A stretch of 64,000 nucleotides of DNA from Dryococelus australis (GCA_029891345.1 CM057005.1:67031760-67095759); one strand, 5' to 3'; shown: positions 32,740-43,185, numbered from the stretch's first letter. Notes: a model not told the origin generated them from the letters alone. Made by a program: numbers and translations.

Positions 32740-32890
32740 TCGTCATCTGCGACATTGACTTGCCCATCGTCCTAACAAGTCACGTGGTCAACAGTGATTA
32801 GCGTGTTTGTTCACATTTGAACACACCCTCTTTAAAACCATTTCAAAATGGTAAAAAAAAAAAAAAACAACGGCATTTTCGTTTAATTTT
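32740..32890 (+). repeat. Family K interior fragment
   Basis: AAGTCACGTGGTCAACAGTGA and GCGTGTTTGTTCACATTTGA parallel 13886-13925, and a TTT/AAA-rich stretch then ACGGCATTTTCG parallels 14060-14085. The CCATAGACTAAA ends are not found here. Confidence 0.5.
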
Positions 32891-33146
32891 CCGTATAATT
32901 GCCAATTAATTTTCCAACATTGTTGAGCACTACGACCATCCATTGACACTTAACATAATCTACTGTCCGATCAGAAATGAGCCACGTGAAATAATGCTTG
33001 CACGATCCTCAGAGTCCTGACAGATTACATCGCTAAAAGCACATTCGAAGGTCATCCGCTCATGCGACCAGCAAGGCGCGGCTCCTACCCGGAAGCAGAG
33101 ATAATTATCGTAGCAATGTTGACGAAAGCCTGCGCCATTGTGACAC

Positions 33147-33386
33147 ATAGGCTATTCACGATAAAGTGAACACTTTTGAGGCCCTAGTCACTTTTTCCTT
33201 TCAGCCATTGTTTATCCTAAAACCACCTTTTTAAATAAATATTGCCGTGTAGGTAAAAAAATGTAGTGTGTGTATTCCACTGCACTCGGAATTCAACACC
33301 TAAGACTACAATAAAATATATTTGTTGACTATTAATCAAAAGGAGAGGGCGTTCTGAGTGCTCACTTTACCGTGAACAGCCTGTAT
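33147..33386 (-). mobile_element. GTTCACG-TIR subfamily II element, full length
   Basis: Starts TAGGCTATTCACGATAAAGT, ends CTTTACCGTGAACAGCCTGT. Reverse-oriented interior: CCCTAGTCACTTTTTCC, AATATTGCCGTGTAGG, CACCTAAGACTACAATAAAA. Confidence 0.9.
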
Positions 33387-33445
33387 TAGTCTTAGAGGGC
33401 TGTGCCTGTCTGGAGCGGTTTTCCACGTATGATGCCGCAGTCACA

Positions 33446-33916
33446 TAGCCCCGACAAGCACGATACGACACTTTAAACTGAACAGCCAATCAGACACTAG
33501 ATAGATCTGACGTCAGCCCGACAAATTCTGTCATCCGACCAGCAATTTTGGATTATAAATTATTTATATTTTCTTCGTATTGTATAATAAGCTTTTCCTA
33601 CAGTAACAAATACCCAAATTAGAATTTAAAAAAAAAATTCACTTACAGGATCTAGAAATAATAATCTCTTCTTCGCATGCTTTGGCTAAAATATTTACCG
33701 TCTTTGTCACCACAATGAATTCCAAATTTTCCCGTTGGCGCACCCACCTGTGAAACTAGCTTAGTTAGCGCCTTGTAAACGGTTCCGAAAAAAAATCTGC
33801 TGTTCGTGTCGCGTGTGTGAACTATCGGCCTGCAGATTCAGGCATTTACATTGAAAATAAAAACCATCGTGTCGTTGATGCGTTTGTCGTCGTGTCGTGT
33901 TAGTTTATCGGGACTA
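33446..33916 (+). mobile_element. CCCGACA TIR element (family G), TA-flanked
   Basis: Left end TAGCCCCGACAAGCACGATA, right end GTGTCGTGTTAGTTTATCGGG followed by ACTA. The interior has CAGCCAATCAGACAC and CTGACGTCAGCCCGACAA, the inverse of 25075-25115. Confidence 0.6.
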
Positions 33917-33924
33917 TATAACTT

Positions 33925-34040
33925 TAAGACATGAGGCCGAGAAGCACGGGATCGAAACGGGCGACACTACCACGCACATCAAATGCACTCGCCGCCGCTA
34001 CGAGCAGGGCTCTAGACTGGCGACTTTAATCTGCGGCCCC
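33925..34040 (-). repeat. RepD terminal module (- orientation)
   Basis: CTTTAAGACATGAGGCCGAG, GGGCGACACTACCACGCAC and CTACGAGCAGGGCTC follow the reverse complement of the 3199/12185 module. No RepR body follows. Confidence 0.5.
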
Positions 34041-34087
34041 ACCATTCTTTTGGTGCTAAGTCTGTAGCAATGTTCAATGCAGCTCTC

Positions 34088-34320
34088 TATAGGCTATTCA
34101 CGGTAAAGTGAGCACTAAAGCCCTCTCATATGAAACAGTCAAAAAATATTTTTTATTTTAGCGTTAAACGTTAAATTCCGAGGGCAGTGCAATATAAACT
34201 TTGTGTTTAATACTTACACGGCTATATTTATTTTAAATGATGGTCAAATAATAAAAAATGTCAGAAAGAAAAAAGTAACTGGGGCCACAAAAGTGCTCAC
34301 TTTATCGTGAACAGCCTATA
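34088..34320 (+). mobile_element. GTTCACG-TIR subfamily II element, full length
   Basis: TATA at both boundaries; ends TATAGGCTATTCACGGTAAA and TTTATCGTGAACAGCCTATA. Interior GCGTTAAACGTTAAATTCC, AACTTTGTGTTTAATACTT, AGAAAAAAGTAACTGGGGCC. Confidence 0.9.
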
Positions 34321-34796
34321 CAGTTTTTTTTTGTATTTAAACGACCCGAGCATATTGAGATACAGCACGTTCGAAAAGCCATTTTAAGCACGTTGGAGTG
34401 TTCCGAAATGTGTGTCTGATGGGCGTGACGTCTCGAAAGAATCGACAGGCATCGTCTGAAGCACACTGGGCTTACGTTCAATATTTTCAGACATACTGCA
34501 TCTCGGTTCAAGCGTCCGGCAGGCCGGTCCCTTAAACTAGAAACTTAATTGAAGAAGACATTATAATTCTAGCTGAAGTGAGGAGCAGCACGTAATAATA
34601 CCGTAACGAAGAAGGATGGCGAAGGGGGGGGGGGGGGGATACTGTACACTGCGTCCCATCGACCGACCATTGCAGAACTGCGCCCACGGAACTACGGTCG
34701 GATAGCTCCGCGTTATTGAACGCCTTATTTGTCGTCACAAAGAAGTCTTGCCTATTCTGAAATTACAAACCCTAGTAAAGTAGTTATGCCTAGTTA
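34321..34796. other. Unassigned stretch with G15 tract
   Basis: A 15-base G run lies at 34624-34638. Short minus-strand ORFs show nothing recognisable. Confidence 0.4.
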
Positions 34797-35019
34797 TTTC
34801 GCGAAAAAGATTTACTCCGAGGCTAGACGTCAATATCCTATGTGAACGCTTGCAATCTTCATTTGACTATCGGTCGCTTGTATTTGTGTGACGACAGTCT
34901 GGTACACGAGTGAGCCAATCAGAGTTAAGTTTCTCCGGTATTGGATCTCCGTGATTCGCGGGGTGACAGATAAAGAGCGTTATGGACCACTAATGGTCCT
35001 GAAATCTTTTGGCGAAAAA
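34797..35019. mobile_element. CGCGAAAAGATT TIR MITE (family N), copy 2
   Basis: Inverted ends TTTCGCGAAAAAGATTT and AAATCTTTTGGCGAAAAA. Interior TTTGACTATCGGTCGC and GAGCCAATCAGAGTTAA match copy 1 at 16771-17036. Confidence 0.7.
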
Positions 35020-35368
35020 CAGCTGCTCTTAGTTAACGCCATACAAAAATCCATTTACAGCTTGACGATTATGCAAATTTCGAAAAATTAACAAAAATAA
35101 ATAAAATTTTATTATAATTGACAACTTTATGCATCGAATGAGCCGTCTTGGCCTTGCGAAGAATAGAATGGAATAAGAAGTGACAGGATGCGAGAAGTCA
35201 AACTTGTAAAATTAGCAATTGATGAATGAAAGAGCAGAAAAAAGTGGGACGGAAGAGAGAAGACCGTAAGAACAGGAAGGGGAGAACAGACCTGGTTACG
35301 CATTTGTATTTACAGTGGGCTCCGAGATATTATATCTCTCGTCATCTAATTCGTTTGAGTTTCGTGCA
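35020..35368. other. Unassigned stretch
   Basis: AT-rich then A/G-rich (35160-35290); no repeat or coding similarity recognised. Confidence 0.4.
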
Positions 35369-35907
35369 GAATTTACAACGTCGCGTCCGTCCGTCAATCA
35401 CGTGACCAACAGCCAATCACAGGTGGTCATTAATTCTATCCGTCCGTCAAAACCTTGGCAAGCTTTGAAACTTTTGACGGACAAACGGATGAAATTACAG
35501 CCTTCTAAACGTGCACGTTTTGTTACTCGTTCATCACCGAATTCTTTACAAGGCTGTGTAGTGCGTGCAATGGCTGTCTTTTGTTTTCATACGTATGTTT
35601 ATGTAACTGTAAAATGAAATTAAGTTACATTTTTCCTGAAGAGTAAATGATAACTACGTTTGGAAAAACGAGCTCCTTCTGTGCAATAGCGAAAATAATT
35701 AAATTATGCTTTATATGCTATTTGAAAAAAAAATACAGATATTAATTTCCTTTACGTACGTGTATGGTTGTTTTGGGTACTTAGAAACACAATCCCGCCA
35801 AAAATTTTCCCTTTTTATGGAGACTTTTTTTACTATTTGGTTGTAAATCGCTCGGCTGGGAGACGGACGACGTATGACTGACGCACACAGCAGGCTGTTG
35901 TAAAACC
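35369..35907. mobile_element. GACGGAC-rich TIR element (family H), copy 2
   Basis: Left end TTACAACGTCGCGTCCGTCC with GTCAATCACGTGACC; right end GACGGACGACGTATGACTGA ending TTGTAA. The inner TTTTGACGGACAAACGGATG parallels 12800-12825. Uninterrupted here, about 540 bp. The 100-codon ORF 35315-35617 crosses the left boundary and is fortuitous. Confidence 0.6.
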
Positions 35908-36249
35908 TGCCTAATTTATATGCAGCATTTTGTAAGGTTTAGTCGGAAAACCACGACATTCAATTGTCTAGCACGCCATACGGCTATTACTTATATTATT
36001 TTGGTGTTATTATTCCAAAATTAAAATACACGAAGCCTTAAAATAAACAGTAATTATTCCCGAAAGTTTTTCGAGTGACATTTAAAATTAACAAAATGAA
36101 ACCAATATTATGTGAAATTGTTACATAGCAAAAATGTTGTACTGAGAAAATACCTAGGATCTCAAGATTGTTTTAGCAACTTGCTTTGTTAAAAAAATAT
36201 CGTGAGTAGAATACACATTCGTTTATTCCGATAACCTCGTCAATATGTG
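35908..36249. other. AT-rich unassigned stretch
   Basis: Nothing recognised. Confidence 0.4.
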
Positions 36250-36486
36250 TATGGGCTATTCACAGTAAAGTGAGCACTTTTTAAATCCCTCTCTTTTGGA
36301 TTAATAGTAATAAAAAAAATTATTTAAGCTTTAGACGTTAACTTTCGAGTGTGGTGGAATAAACACACTGTGTGTATTTCTTACATGGCAATATTTGTTT
36401 TGAAAGGGTGGTTAAAGGATAGAAAATACAAAGAAAAAAGGTACTAGGGCTTCAAAAGTGCTCACTTTACCGTGAACAGCCTCTAT
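36250..36486 (+). mobile_element. GTTCACG-TIR subfamily II element, full length
   Basis: Ends GTATGGGCTATTCACAGTAA and CTTTACCGTGAACAGCCTCT. Interior GCTTTAGACGTTAACTTTCG, ACACACTGTGTGTATTTC, GTACTAGGGCTTCAAAAGTG. Confidence 0.9.
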
Positions 36487-37637
36487 TTTAATGTTTCAAA
36501 CAGGCAAAACTAATATGGCGGCGGTTTAGTAATTAGAATTTTGGAATTTGTCAGCTTCGAAGCTGACAAAACGCAAAACACAAATTACAAAAATACGTCA
36601 TTGATTTTGTAGACAAAATGTGTCACGTGACCATTTTGTTGACAAAAAGTGCCAAATGGAACAAGTCTTCGTAAGTTATGAATGAAAACGTCAATCATTA
36701 CTAATCCGATCTGTTCACCACACGAACTTAATATTTGTTCTTGGGCGTGACGGTTTCAAGAACCTTGATCACAAAAAAAATATATTAATGACAGCACACA
36801 CGTATTTTCTCCCTTTCTTGTTGGCATGTAAAATATACTTGCTACGGACGAAACTGCACGAAACAAATGTTTCACATTTCTATAAAGGAAGTGTTCTTAC
36901 GAAGTAACCTAACTCCGCTAACTATACGATTACAATGAAACACAGGCTTCATAAAAGTTTTAAAACAATGCTAGGCTTCACTGGAAGATTCTAACTTATT
37001 ATTAGTGAACTCCCTTCGTATGCACAGCAGACATATTTTGCCGAACGTGCAATCTTGATATATCCAGAACCTGCTAACTACACGAAATGGAAAAGCATAG
37101 ATTTATTCGGCGTATTGTCAAATATGAAAGGGGCATTTCATTCATATCTAAGGTTTTATTTTCTAAATGGCCACACTTTAAATGCCAGTGAATTTCAAAC
37201 AATGCATGTAACTGAAATAGATCGATAACGAAACCCTTAATGTGACAACAAAATACGTATCTGCATAACAACCAAAAAGAAAGAACACTTTTGTATGTAA
37301 TCCACGTAATTTTCATGTAGATAAATTCATTTTTGTTAATTGCTGTATTACAGCTTACGTGTCAAAAGGAAAATGTGCTGCTAATAACGGCTAACTGTTT
37401 AAGTAAGTCTCAAAAATATTTATGGGCAATATACTTTTCAATTGCATAATTATTTAAAAATAGTTAAGTATTTTAATTAATGTTAATTTATTCGGTAAAC
37501 AGTGCTAATCTAAGACAGTTACAAATATTTTAAAGTAGGAAAAAGACTATTTTAAGAAACCCCGTATTTTCACCTTTCTCTGCATTCGCAATTTTGGTTT
37601 AGTTGCGCAATAGATAGCAACACTGCATGCTGAATAA
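36487..37637. other. Unassigned 1.15-kb AT-rich stretch
   Basis: Contains a perfect palindrome centred at 36558/36559. Otherwise no repeat or coding similarity is seen; an 80-codon minus ORF (37074-37316) has no recognisable domain. Confidence 0.45.
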
Positions 37638-37857
37638 CTGAACGTTCACGGTCAAGTGAGCATTTTTTAGGCACCAGTTTTTATCCTTTAACCACTTTTT
37701 TTTTAAATTACTATTGCCATGTAAGTAATAAACGTAGTGTGTATATTCCACTACGCTGAGAAGTTAACGTCTAAGGCTACTATAAAAATTTAATATTTAT
37801 TGTTATTCCAAATGAGAGGGCTTTGAAAAGTGCCTACTTTACAGTGAATACCTTATA
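37638..37857 (-). mobile_element. GTTCACG-TIR subfamily II element
   Basis: Left end decayed (GAACGTTCACGGTCAAGTGA), right end TTTACAGTGAATACCTTATA. Reverse-oriented interior: TTACTATTGCCATGTAAG, GTTAACGTCTAAGGCTAC. Confidence 0.83.
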
Positions 37858-38294
37858 GTGTTTGGTGTTGAACGCTTAAAAAATATAGACAAAATTACAA
37901 ATAAAAACGAAATAGTCAAGTGAACAACGGTCTCGATTACTTAATCTAAAAACTGTTCACAACAAAAATTTCAGAACTGCGCCGATAAGACAGTGGATGT
38001 GGAAAAATACAGTGCTCGGCAAGAAACAAGTTGTTTATAACAATGGAAACTTATGTTTATACGTAACTGTACAAATGCCCAAATACTTAAGTTTCCTTAT
38101 GTCACGCTACATAGTGTCAATGCGTGGAAATAAAACGTAAAATAACAACAGCAGACGATTTTACTTGGGGATTTAGTGTGCTACTTCGCCTCAGCAAATT
38201 TCAACCCTAAATCCCCATATATTTAGGGCCTAAATTTGGTCACGTAATCGATTTAATAACCTAAATCATGGTCTCGTAGCCGTTTCGGACACGG
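37858..38294. other. AT-rich unassigned stretch
   Basis: Nothing recognised. Confidence 0.4.
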
Positions 38295-38638
38295 CTTAAC
38301 ATTGTCTCATGGGACTCATCACTTTATTCGTGCGTCGGTCAAGTGAAACTTTGGAATTATTAGGAAAGTAAATATTTCACAAATATGCTCTTTTTTACAC
38401 TTCGGTGCATTAGAAAAAAGTGCAAAACGAAAGGAATATTTTAAAACTTATTACGAACGGTTACCGAACATTTGTAATCTGACGTTAGGATCTGGAACTA
38501 TTCTCCATCCACCGTTACTAACTTTACTGGGCAAATGTCACTCAGTACGCCCGTTAAAATATATGCAGGCAGGGGGCAGTGACTTTTTTTTTCCAAGGTT
38601 GAGTTCAAAAGTACTCACTTTATTGTGAACAGCCTTTA
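38295..38638 (-). mobile_element. GTTCACG-TIR subfamily I element, left end missing
   Basis: From TCATCACTTTATTCGTGCG through GTCGGTCAAGTGAAAC and GGGCAAATGTCACTCAG to the right end CTTTATTGTGAACAGCCTTT. The first about 80 bp, including the left TIR, are absent. Confidence 0.82.
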
Positions 38639-40007
38639 CCGTGGTGAATGTTCCTACTGTATTTCATAATTTTGACTAATTACTACAGATACTGTAAGTT
38701 TACCTTTACGATTAATTAGGCAGGATTACTGTAACGATTAACAGCTAAATATTGCAATCATCGCAAACCGGATGATGCAATAAAAATAGACCGGGGCAAG
38801 GTTTTATATCAAAATTTAATCACTTTAAAACTCACGCCCGGCTTGGGAATCTTCCGCTGGGTTCTGCTTCTATTACAACTGGCGTAAATAATTATACAAA
38901 AAACGAATTCTTAAAAAAATAATAAGCGGTACGGTCGATTGATTGAGATGATTAATGTCGCCGGCAGACATTTCTACTGTAGGAAATTATTGACGGTTAC
39001 GCGACCTAAAATTAATTACAAAACGAACCACAGATGTGGACGAGTGTTGGGGCACAGAAGGGGCCCCTCACCCTCAAATGTAAACCAGGAAGCTCGAAAA
39101 TTATCGACGGTATGATCACCCACTTCAAAATAATTCGAATATTCCAGCACAGTATTATCTCAGCACGGCGCGCAAGGATATGCGTATAGACTTCGCCCGC
39201 CGGCATGATAAGCTTGTCGGGTAGTAAATATAAACATAAAAATACTTTTTGGGGAAGGAAAACGTTTTCAAAAACAACTGTCATCAGTTTTTTTTTTTCT
39301 TCTATATTCCTGATTATGGCGATCTATTACTATGTTCCTAACATGAGTAGAATAAACCTATGGAAGGAAGAGGTCAGGCACTGCTGCCACCCACTTAACG
39401 CCTTCCGTTAATCCCGTCAGAATTTGTTAAAAAAAATCTTTCAAAGGCCGGGCTACAATTGACATACCCAACACATTCACAGTTATAGCGATAAGCCCAT
39501 ACAAAAAACAACATAAGCACAGTGGCCTAGCTACAACTGATGTAACGATAATAATATTAGTTTATGTTGCTGCATTTGTATCGAAGAAATTGAAGTTCTA
39601 TATAGTTGGTAGTGGATTTTTGACAAAAATAAATCTTTTCAAGTGATCTTTTGAAATATTAACTTACTCGCATGTCAATTTTTACTATTAACATTGCCTA
39701 AAAAGTTATAAAACTTCCGTGGTTGCGATTATCCAGAAATAAACAAAAGAAAATATCTGCCTGAGGAATGAAGTCAAAATACACACTTCCTTGATTTGAA
39801 GATAAGTAAATAAGGGCTTCTGATTGTCTGCATATTGACGCACAGCAATAGCAACAAAGAAAGTTAAACCAAGTTGAACTCGCCTTGTTACTATAACTGT
39901 GTTTAGGTAGGTGCTTATCGCTATGCGTGAATGTAGCCACTCGGAACTGAAAACATGCAGTTTAACTCTTATGTATATCACTGTGTTGTGTTAGTGATGT
40001 GCCTCTA
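38639..40007. other. Unassigned 1.4-kb AT-rich stretch
   Basis: No bounded repeat recognised. Several 70-90 codon ORFs on both strands (39012-39411, 39698-39981) lack recognisable motifs. Confidence 0.45.
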
Positions 40008-40667
40008 AAGCCCATTCACGGCTTCTTCGGCCTTTTTGAATCAAACCTTTGAAAAATCTCCGCATGTATGACATGTTTACTTATTTCCTAAATACGTCCT
40101 GTATCACAAGCATTTTATATTTGTGTTCATAAAAGTTACTTTTTTCCTATTAAATTTAAATGTTATTTATATCTTATCTATAAATTATAATGCTTCGCTG
40201 ATAAATAATTTAAATTAAAAACAGGAGGAAAATAGGCATGTTGGTAACGTCTAGTGAGAAACAGTTCTTATACAAAATTTCATTATAGGCTGTTCACGGT
40301 AAAGTGAGCACTTTTGAAAGCCCTCTCATTTGTAATAATAGTCGGTAAATAGGTTTCATTTTAGCCTCAGACGTTAACTTCCGAGTGCAGTGGAATATAC
40401 ACACTATTACTTACATAGCAAATTTTTTTTAAACGGTGGTGAAAGGTCAAACAATTGCTGAAAGGAAAAAGTAACTAGGGCCTCACAAGTGCTCACTTTA
40501 CCGTGAACAGCCTATACAACTGAGTGCGCACGAATGTGGTGCGTTTTCCCTCTGGTGTAATTCTTCAGACTTGTTAAGCTTAATTTGCACGAGGCGGAGG
40601 AATATCCTGGAAGTAGGACATTAGCAGGGCTTCATAAACAGCTAAAGTAATCGTGAATAGATTATAG
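40008..40667 (+). mobile_element. GTTCACG-TIR subfamily III element carrying a subfamily II insertion
   Basis: Best-preserved subfamily III copy. Left TIR AGCCCATTCACGGCTTCTTC then TTTTTGAATCAAACC; right end GGGCTTCATAAACAGC with TAATCGTGAATAGATTATA. Interior blocks: CCTGTATCACAAGCATTTTA, GCATGTTGGTAACGTC, CTGAGTGCGCACGAATGTGG, GAGGCGGAGGAATATCC. Without the insertion it is about 430 bp. Its right end (GAAGTAGGAC..., CCTCCGCC in reverse) is recognisably related to subfamily I. Confidence 0.82.
40284..40516 (+). mobile_element. GTTCACG-TIR subfamily II element nested in subfamily III
   Basis: Starts TATAGGCTGTTCACGGTAAA and ends TTTACCGTGAACAGCCTATA. Interior GCCTCAGACGTTAACTTCCG, AAAGTAACTAGGGCCTCAC. 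Both TIRs are close to consensus. Confidence 0.93.
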
Positions 40668-41340
40668 TAATTGTAGCCCGACATTTTAAGACGGAGGGAG
40701 ACATATTGGCGAAGGCGAGGTACTCACATCTCTGCCGATCTGTCCCATGTCTTCAGGTGCGGCGGCCGCGTCTTCGCCGACCCGGGCGCCGTGGTCTGCC
40801 TTTGCAACGGGAATCTTGACGCCTGTCGTCAGCCGCTCCTGATGCCTGATGCAACACCCGCCCACGACTACCATCACACGAGGAGGCAAGGCAGAGCTTC
40901 AGCGCCGGCTCATCGCGCTCTAAGCCGGGACGACCAGGAATACTAACTGTCGCTCGACACGCGCGCAATACACCCAAGAGAACTTAGCAAACTCCCCGCT
41001 CCGCTACCTGCAGCAGCACGCGCGCTATCAGTAACGTTCTGTCGGCCCACGCGCAGCTCTCTTCCTTCGCGACGTGTAACTCTCGATCATGGTTGGGCGC
41101 CTGCTTACTCCGACATCTTCAGGCGGACGAGTCCTGTCTACAACTGAATGCCGCCGCTGGCAAACAAAGACTGAAGCCGGGGCGAGCTTAACGGCAGGGA
41201 GTGCCCGCGTGCGGCAATAGAGAAGAGAGTGGAAGGGAGGGCCTCGCCTGCTATTGGTTCGTGACTTCACCGCTCGGCGGGTTGCATCACGCGGGAAGCA
41301 CAGGGGCACCCTAGCAACACGATCAAGGTTGTCATTCGTT
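40668..41340. promoter_or_regulatory. CpG-rich stretch, possible promoter/first-exon region
   Basis: About 650 bp of markedly CpG-rich DNA (for example CGGCGGCCGCGTCTTCGCCG and CACGCGCGCTATC) between AT-rich repeats. It is free of the repeat families seen elsewhere, and a candidate coding exon on the minus strand lies at its left end (40728-40874). If a host gene starts here it is transcribed leftward. No TATA box or initiator is defined, so promoter status is inference from composition. Confidence 0.35.
40728..40874 (-). CDS. Possible first coding exon of a host gene (unidentified)
   Basis: On the minus strand an ATG at 40874, in the context GTGATGG, opens a 49-codon frame ending exactly in phase at a consensus splice donor: the exon ends GGCAGAGAT and the next bases are GTGAGT (plus 40722-40727). 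The peptide starts MVVVGGCCIRHQERL and ends in an acidic stretch followed by MGQIGRD. No domain is recognised. The intron downstream would contain the subfamily III/II repeats. The alternative is a random open frame in CpG-rich DNA; a second in-frame ATG at the MGQ is also possible. No downstream exon could be identified. Confidence 0.3.
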
Positions 41341-41639
41341 CATGTCGGTTTGAAACAACTAAGTTGGATTTTTTTTGGTTGGGGGCCACTTTAGATAATG
41401 GTTGAAGAACCGCTGGCAAATGAACGAAGGTTCATTCACACTTTTTTGAATCCAAACTTTGGAACGTCGCTCTACGTATAACGTGTCCGGTTGTTTCCTA
41501 AACGTTACGCGGTATCACAAGCGTTAAGTACCTAATTTAAAAATATATATATTTTACTTGAATTTATCTATAAGTTATTATATTTAATTTATAATCAATA
41601 TGAATAAAATGGAGAAAATAGGTGTGTTGGTATTGCATG

Positions 41640-42336
41640 GTATTGGCTGTTCACTGTAAAACGAGCACTTATGAAAGTCCCGGCTATGATCTACTTGTAC
41701 GCACGTTGCGTCTTCTTCCGCCATATATAAAGTTAGCATTGCCACGGCTTTGCCTGGTTTTCTATGCCGCTTACCAGGCCCTTCTTCTTTCGCGGTGTGT
41801 CCATGGCTACAATTGCGGCCATGGCACCAGATAACCCTGCTGTAGCCGTGATGCATGCGCCCATTTTGTTAATTAAACCCGACCTAAGGCGTAAAGAGCT
41901 TGGCATCACATTCTCCAACCGGCTTAGCTACTAGCATGCATGCCGGAGGGCACACAGAACTGTGAACGTGCTCACGCTGGCGTAGTGGGATTTGGGAGCT
42001 CGACAAAAAAATAATAATACGGGGCTCAGCACTTTATTCACACGTCAGTCAAGTGAAACTGTAAAATTATTTGGAGAGTAAATATTTAAAAAATATGCTC
42101 ATTTTTACACTTCAGTGCATTAAAAAAGTAAAAAGGGAAAGAATTAATTAAGTTATCACAAATGGTTACCTGACACTTTTTATTCGACGTTAAGATATGG
42201 AACTACTTTCCATCCTTTGTTAGCAACTTTACTGGGCGCATGAAACTCAGTGCGCTCGTTAAAATATATGCAGGCAGGGGCAGTGACTTTTTCCTAAGGT
42301 TGATTTCAAAAGTATTCACTTTATAGTGAACAGGCT
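41640..42336 (-). mobile_element. GTTCACG-TIR subfamily I element interrupted by a 271-bp insert
   Basis: The left TIR ATTGGCTGTTCACTGTAAAA and right TIR CACTTTATAGTGAACAGGC flank the normal reverse-oriented interior, except that GCATTGCCACGG and GGCTCAGCACTTTATTC, adjacent in other copies, are separated by 41748-42018. Confidence 0.82.
41748..42018 (+). mobile_element. 271-bp insert with A-rich end and ACGG flanks
   Basis: Bounded by ACGG at 41744-41747 and 42019-42022 and ending in AAAAAAATAATAAT, so it resembles a retroposed insert in + orientation. On the minus strand it contains an open segment from ATG (41858) with MGACITATAGLSG and, after KKKG, the string CTGGTAAGC resembling a splice donor. 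I do not recognise the source; it could be a captured piece of a gene or a fragment of an unknown SINE. Confidence 0.4.
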
Positions 42337-42454
42337 TTGAAAAATAATTCGTACACAATATAATACTACACTGACTGCTGTCCATTTGGTGTAATTTTCC
42401 AGATGGGTTAGGCTTTGTTTGCATGAAGCGGAGGAATATCTGCTTCTGGACTAT

Positions 42455-42475
42455 TTTGTGTATATATATATAATA

Positions 42476-42508
<33 letters not shown>

Positions 42509-42510
42509 TA
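42455..42510. repeat. TA/CA microsatellite
   Basis: TATATATATATAATATACATATATA followed by a (CA) run of about 12 repeats, in pieces. It contributes the Cys/Val run of a 174-codon minus ORF (42203-42727) that is not a gene. Confidence 0.9.
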
Positions 42511-42869
42511 AATAGGCCAGAAACAGCTTACACCTATAAAAATATTTATAGATTACGATGTGTAGATTTCTAGAGACGCTTCCTTCCTGAAAAGAACTTA
42601 ACAAGTTATTTTTGACGAAGTATGCAATTTTTGTTCGTAAGTACTCGGTAGTTACGAAGTAAGTAAACCTCTCGCAATAAACTGTTTTACGCGCCATAAA
42701 TGCGTATACGATCCATACCCTAGACAAAACATGAAACAGTAACTCTTGGCCAAGAGACTTTAATTTTCATCGTGTTGATCTTTTTCTTGGCTGAGAAACA
42801 TCAGTATTGATTAACTTTACATGTTACTTGAAAAAAAAATTAATAATCAAACACCATAAGTAAACACTT

Positions 42870-42921
42870 GTTAGGCTATTCACGGTAAACTGAGCACTTC
42901 TGAAAGCCCTGCTTAAGATCC
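42870..42921 (-). repeat. GTTCACG-TIR subfamily I left-end fragment
   Basis: TTAGGCTATTCACGGTAAAC, TGAGCACTTCTGAAAGCCC and TGCTTAAGATC stop abruptly, and a subfamily III fragment starts about 10 bp later. Confidence 0.8.
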
Positions 42922-42929
42922 ATTATATC

Positions 42930-43185
42930 ATTCATGGTTTCTTTGAGCCTTTGAAAAATTACCCTAGGAGTAACATGTCAATGTGTTTTTTAAATAACTT
43001 GTATACCACAAATATATAACTCTGTGATTAACTTGTATTCTTGAATAAATGAAACTTTAACTTAGTGTCTTCTATAACTTGTAATATTTATTTCGTATTA
43101 AATATGGATTAAAAACAGTGAGAGCAACGATGTGTTGGCAACGGTTAGTACGAAATAGTTCACAGGTGAATAATGTTTTAACCTA
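42930..43185 (+). repeat. GTTCACG-TIR subfamily III left-half fragment
   Basis: TCATTCATGGTTTCTTTGAG, CCTTTGAAAAATTACCC, GTATACCACAAATATATAAC, GATGTGTTGGCAACGG, TAGTACGAAATAGTTCAC. The right half is missing. Confidence 0.7.

Larger units (their letters stand above)
41431..42445 (+). mobile_element. GTTCACG-TIR subfamily III element split by a subfamily I insertion
   Basis: The left part 41431-41639 (TTCATTCACACTTTTTTGAA, GTATCACAAGCG, GTGTGTTGGTATTGC) resumes after the insertion at about 42340 (TTCGTACACAATATAATAC, GGTGTAATTTTCCAGATGGG, TTGTTTGCATGAAGCGGAGG). The right terminus after 42445 is lost in a microsatellite. Confidence 0.72.

Noticed and set aside
41395-41425. MITE-like end GGTTGAAGAACCGCTGG
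   Set aside because: Resembles a common terminal motif (CAGCGGTTCTTCAACC), but no partner end was found in the vicinity.
42203-42727. 174-codon ORF on -
   Set aside because: Crosses a MITE terminus, a subfamily III remnant and a CA microsatellite (Val/Cys run).
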